From: Setophaga petechia
Taxonomy: Eukaryota; Chordata; Aves; Passeriformes; Parulidae
Reading direction: 5' to 3'
Length of the DNA: 64,000 nt
Assembly: GCA_024362935.1 (NCBI GenBank)
Contig: JANCRA010000008.1
Coordinates: forward strand, 31,552,557-31,616,556
Made by a program: the position numbers and the translations under genes. Below the pieces are notes generated by a model. That model made no database searches. It was given only the letters and a program-made list of their open reading frames with translations, and had not been told where the DNA came from. Of this stretch, positions 59,901 to 64,000 are shown in pieces; positions within the stretch are counted from its first letter, which is position 1, and each line of letters opens with the position of its first letter.

Positions 59901-62680
59901 CATAAAGATGACTCCTCTAACTTTATTTGGTTTGGAGTATAAATCTTTATAACCAATCCTAGAATTTTCTTGTCTAAAAGCTGCAAAGTTCTGCCAAGAG
60001 ACCCAAGCTGACATGGTTATAAAAGAGAAGGAGTTTTGACTAGTGTCCCTAAATGATGCAATAGCACAAATAGGTAGTAAATGTCCTCTCCCGATTCCTG
60101 AAAGCTCTCAGTAGAGCTGGGGTGTCCTGAGGGAGTTCCACCAGCAGCTGCTTTTCACTGCTTTTCGCTGCTAGTTGGAAGGCCTGCCGTGCATAGCAAG
60201 GGCGTCGATGGTTTGAGATCCCTTGACACAGCCTTGCCTTCCATCCTCAGCTGTGCTGCTGAAGACAACTCCGCTGCTCGGTGCCTGCCAGCCGCACGGC
60301 TTGGAAACACCCGCAGCAGCTCCGGCACAGCTGCGCTGCCTTTGCTCCTGGCACACAGATTAACTCAGAGATGGAGAACATCATGTAACAGCCCAAATCT
60401 TTATGTTGATCCTGGGGCTCTTCCTTAATGAGGAAGAACGTTGTGTACTTTAGGAGGATTACAAATTTGATGATTTTTAACACCTTTTCTTAACTGCTTG
60501 CTGTTCTGCCCTCTTTCTTGGACACCAAGGCTCTCACATGTGAGAGAACATTGCATGGCAATGGAAGACACATTAATCCTGGTGAGACTCAGGCACTGTA
60601 ATCCATGGATTCATTTGCACTCACATGCTCAGAGACTTCCACATCCTGACTTAGATTTACAGACTGACATGCAAGATAGGATGCATAACTTCTAGAATGA
60701 CTCTTTGAACATCCATAGTGTATCTTGGATCAGTAAAACACCTTACACACCAAAATGATGCATTTGGCACAAAATGTACTTTTGTAGGTGTGTTGAGGGA
60801 GATGGAGGCAGAGACTAACTGAGAAATCAATGGAAAACTGGCTTTAGGGGAAGAGCTTTGGCAACTCTGACCATCCCATGGATCAGGCAGGAACATGAGG
60901 TGCTGAGGTCATGGACAAAAGCAGAGAGTAAAACCAGAGTGTCAAATTTACCTACCTTGGGAGCAGCTGAGGCTGCTGCTCCAGGGCACTTATGACACTG
61001 TGCCACGGCAGGGTGAGCACTGCATGATCCACCAGGCACTGAATGAGAGGCTAAAGAAAGTACTCAAACGCAGTTGGATATCAACAGCTCTGCCATACCA
61101 CGTGCTAGTGCGGAATGACCAATCCCGTCTCCTACAGAAAGTGAGCTTCACACCCTCATGATAGTCACTCTGATTCCTACCTGGGGTCCTGATAGTCACT
61201 CTGAATCCTACCTCTTATTGCCATGAATAAATGGCTTTCAAAAAGCTTTAAGAAATGTTTTACATCAGCCAGAATCTTGATAATGCACAGAAATCCCTGT
61301 GTCGAAAACTCCATGTGATACTAGTGAGACCAGTAAAACATTCATTTATGGGAGTTTTTCGCCCCTGGGAGCTGCTAGGGTTGCTGGAACGTACTTCGCA
61401 ATCTTGGATGAGCATTCCCTGGTTTATATCCCATCCTCCCTGGGATTTCAAATTGCATGCAAACCAGTACTCTCCTGCTGGGACAGTCATGCAAATAAAC
61501 AACTCACTGTTATTTTATGACTCCCATTGATTTTCTCAGTGAGACACTTCTAAGCAGCAAATAGCAAAAGCAATAGCATCATCTCTCTGCACTTACTTGG
61601 AGAGCTCTAACACTTGCAGCTGGGCACTGCGAGTCCTAGAATGTGGGCTGGCTTACATATGAACCTCCCTGTCTTCTATTTTCTTTATTACTAGTTTTAG
61701 TAAGCTTTTACTTATGTAAAGTATTTCCTTTTCTTATGGAAACTACCGGCAGCAGCTGATTAGTGATGTTATTCAGCTGAATTGACCAATTCATTCCCTG
61801 CCAAAAATAGTGTATGTTCTGCCCCTCTATGTCATGTACAAACAGAGCTTTCCCACGAAGACCCACTCAAAAGTGCTTCATCCAAGCATGGTTGCTCTCT
61901 GCCGTGCCCTGTACCTCCCAGCAGCTTGTGTGCTTGTTACAGCTCATGTAAAATGTGATATCAGATATGTTTGCTGTCATAAGTGGCCAGCTACAAGCAG
62001 AGCTGAACCAGTGCCAAGCACAGGGGCTGCAGCAACACTTAAGCATCCCAAACTTCCCCTCCTGGCAGCAACAAGTATCAGGTGTGGTTCATTTGGGGTT
62101 TGAGGTTTTTTTTTTTTTTTGGTGTGTGCAGACCCAGCTGTGAGGTCAGGACAGGACAATGTGGGAGGAGCCCCTGGCAGGGCACAGAGGGGCATTGGGG
62201 ACAGGGAGAAAGCTGCCTGTGAGGGTACCAGGCAGCACTGTGCTGGGGGATTGGGAGCAGCTGTGCCTTGATTTCACCAAAGGGGCTGCTCATGCATGAT
62301 AATCATCCTGCTGCCTGCCTGGTTGGGGTCCCAGAGCCTGCCAGTGTGTAGTGAACCTGTCTGACCAACACTTTGCATCCACCCCCTGGTACAAACCCAG
62401 GGGTTTCTGCTCTGTAGTCCATTTCTGTTGTAAAGCTGAGGCTGGGAGATGAAACCAAACATTTATTTAACTCTTGTGTTGTCCCTTTGACTAGTGACTG
62501 TCAACAAAATTGAGGGGAAGGCTTGACATTATTGCAAGTAAGAGCTTCCTAAATATCTTGCTCAAGAAAAATAAGGGGAAAAAATCCCTAATCAATGTAT
62601 TTCCTTTGAAATGTACATAAACTCAACATACTTGCTAAAAGTAAACATTGCATCGATGTTTCACCTTCAACTGCAGCAGG
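50941..62680. other. Long stretch without recognised elements
   Basis: Nearly 12 kb with no identifiable CR1, LTR or exon. T-rich runs occur at 59398-59421. GC rises slightly at 60170-60360. The open frames at 54718-55134 minus (138 codons), 56097-56474 plus (125 codons) and 55474-55809 plus (111 codons) have no recognised domain. Confidence 0.5.
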
Positions 62681-62840
62681 ACAGAGGTGGCTTAGATTTT
62701 AGGCAACGTTTTTTAAGGGTGGAGACCACAGAGCACTGGGAGAGGCTGCTGAGAAAGGCCAAGATCCCCATAACCAAGGGTGTTAGGGAACAATTAAGCA
62801 AACATCTGTGTAGAGTGGTCTCTCCTTGGGGCAGAAGAAA
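62681..62840 (+). mobile_element. Probable old CR1 fragment upstream of the clear one
   Basis: The segment TTAAGGGTGGAGACCACAGAGC and ACTGGGAGAGGCTGCTGAGA resembles the CR1 block in which GTGGTCAGGCACTGGAACAGG-like sequence occurs, and it ends without a tail. It precedes the clear CR1 at 62871, out of the normal CR1 order, so it would be a separate older insertion. The similarity is modest. Confidence 0.45.
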
Positions 62841-62870
62841 TAACTTCTGCAGGTCTGGAGTAGCATCTGT

Positions 62871-63657
62871 AGGCTGGAGAACTGGGTGGAGGGAAATGTT
62901 CTAATGAGATTCAACAAGAGAAAATGCAGGGTCCTGCACCTGGTGAGGAACAACCCCACGTACCATCACAGTTTGGAGGCTGATGTACCAGAAAGCAGAG
63001 AAGGACCTGGGAGTCCTGCTGGGTGACAAGCTGGCTATGAGCTGGCAATGGGTCCTTGTGATCAGGAGGGCCAGTGGTATCCTAGGATGCATTGGGAATA
63101 GTGTGGCCAGCAGGTCAAGAGAGATGATCATCCCTGTCTACTCAGCCCTGGTGAGGGCTGTGCCCAGTTCTGGGCTCCTCAGTACAAGAAAGACAAGGAG
63201 CTACTGGAGAGAGTCCAGTGGAGACCACAAAGGTAATTTGAGTATGGAGCATCTCTCGTATGAGGAGAGACTGTGGGAGCTGGGCCTGTTTAGTCTGAAG
63301 ACTGAAGAGGGGATCTCATTAATGCATGTAAATATCTCCAAGATAGGTGCCAAGAGGATGGTGCCAGAGTGTTTACAGTGGTGGGCAGTAGCAGGACAAG
63401 AAGCAATCGCCATAAACTAAATCACAAGAAGATTCACCTCAACATGAGGAAGAACTTCTCTACATTGAGGGTGGCAGAGCACTGGAACAAGCAGCCCTGG
63501 GAAGTCATGGAGTCTCCCTTGGAGATATTCCAAACCCACCTGGACTTGTTCTAGTGTTTCCTGCTCTATGTGGCCACACCTTGGCAGAGGGGTTGGAGTA
63601 GGTGATCTCCAGAGGTCTCTTCCAACCCTAACAATTCTGTGATTTTGTGATTCTGTC
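62871..63657 (+). mobile_element. CR1 LINE 3' half (ORF2 C-terminus, UTR and tail)
   Basis: The longest CR1 3' piece in the window. Landmarks in order are GGCTGGAGAACTGGGTGGAG, ATGAGATTCAACAAGAGAAA, EKDLGVLLGDKLAMS in translation, SVASRSRE, LVRAV, MEHLSYEERLWELGLFSLK, then AACATGAGGAAGAACTTCTC, GCACTGGAACAAGC and the UTR ending TCTCTTCCAACCCTAACAAT with the tail TCTGTGATTTTGTGATTCTG. The 145-codon open frame (62983-63420) is ORF2 remnant with deletions, not a host gene. Confidence 0.93.
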
Positions 63658-64000
63658 TTTCCCAACTCCATATTAATTTTCTAGGCTTCTAGGTTCTTCT
63701 TTTGTACCTCTGTCCTTAACAAATGTCCCCATTCAATGTAGGATAGCAGCCAGCAATAGCTCCCAGCATGGTGCCAAGGTGGGAGATAGATGCCATGCAG
63801 GATATAGGAGGAGAGAGGAGGGGAGCTTCCAGAAGCTCCCTGAGCCACAGGGATAGTGATGGAGGCAGAAACACAATCTCTTGCTGAGGAGGTGTGGCTG
63901 CTCCACACCACACATCACAGGCCAGGACTCCATCCACATCATCATCAATTGGTGTCTTCACCACCTGGCTTTGCAGCTTCTACAATCAGGCTTTTGTGCT
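63658..64000. other. Window end, nothing recognised
   Basis: Three overlapping minus-strand open frames of 71-82 codons cover the same bases in different frames, which argues for chance. No repeat is recognised after the CR1 tail. Confidence 0.45.

Noticed and set aside
62983..63420. 145-codon plus-strand open frame
   Set aside because: CR1 ORF2 C-terminal remnant with internal deletions, not a host gene.
1..64000. CRISPR arrays, bacterial operons, integrons or plasmid features
   Set aside because: The window is vertebrate nuclear DNA; the only direct repeats are microsatellites, LTRs and CR1s.

Overview
This window is vertebrate nuclear DNA, almost certainly from a bird. The evidence is at least seven CR1 LINE fragments, several of them with the typical octamer-like CR1 3' tail, and several avian-style endogenous retrovirus (ERV) LTRs. 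There are also introns, CpG-island promoters and a very low density of genuine coding sequence. A passerine is my guess from resemblance of the LTRs to zebra finch elements; this is memory, not a search. No bacterial-type operons or long single-exon genes are present, and nearly all open frames are chance or repeat-derived.

Left part (1-16,470). The recognised gene is CARMIL1 (LRRC16A), on the minus strand. Exon 1 (13 codons plus one base) lies at 15642-15681 inside a dense CpG island at about 15,090-16,470. Exon 2 lies at 11725-11822. Everything from 11724 down to 1 is intron 2 (exon 3 was not found), and 11823-15641 is intron 1. Intron 2 contains two solo LTRs of one family and a minus-strand CR1.

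Middle part (16,470-41,000). This is an intergenic stretch with no recognised gene. It holds a third solo LTR of the same family, an internally deleted CR1 that keeps part of the endonuclease domain, other CR1 pieces, an ERVL-like LTR, and a stepped pentamer satellite at 37,301-37,460 that is G-triplet rich on the minus strand. In mammals CMAH lies between CARMIL1 and RIPOR2; nothing here looks like CMAH, which is known to be absent from birds.

Right part (41,000-64,000). A second CpG island (about 41,010-41,640) contains a short possible first coding exon on the plus strand ending in a GTAAGT donor. Mammalian gene order would make it an upstream RIPOR2 exon, but I do not recognise the peptide. 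The most unusual object is at 45,629-47,115: a complete tRNA-Glu(CTC) sequence followed by CC (then G instead of A), abutting the U5 end of an inverted ERV LTR. This is the arrangement expected if a reverse-transcription intermediate carrying the whole tRNA primer was inserted in the genome. The rest is unique intergenic or intronic sequence with CR1 remnants at 50.7-50.9 kb and 62.7-63.7 kb.
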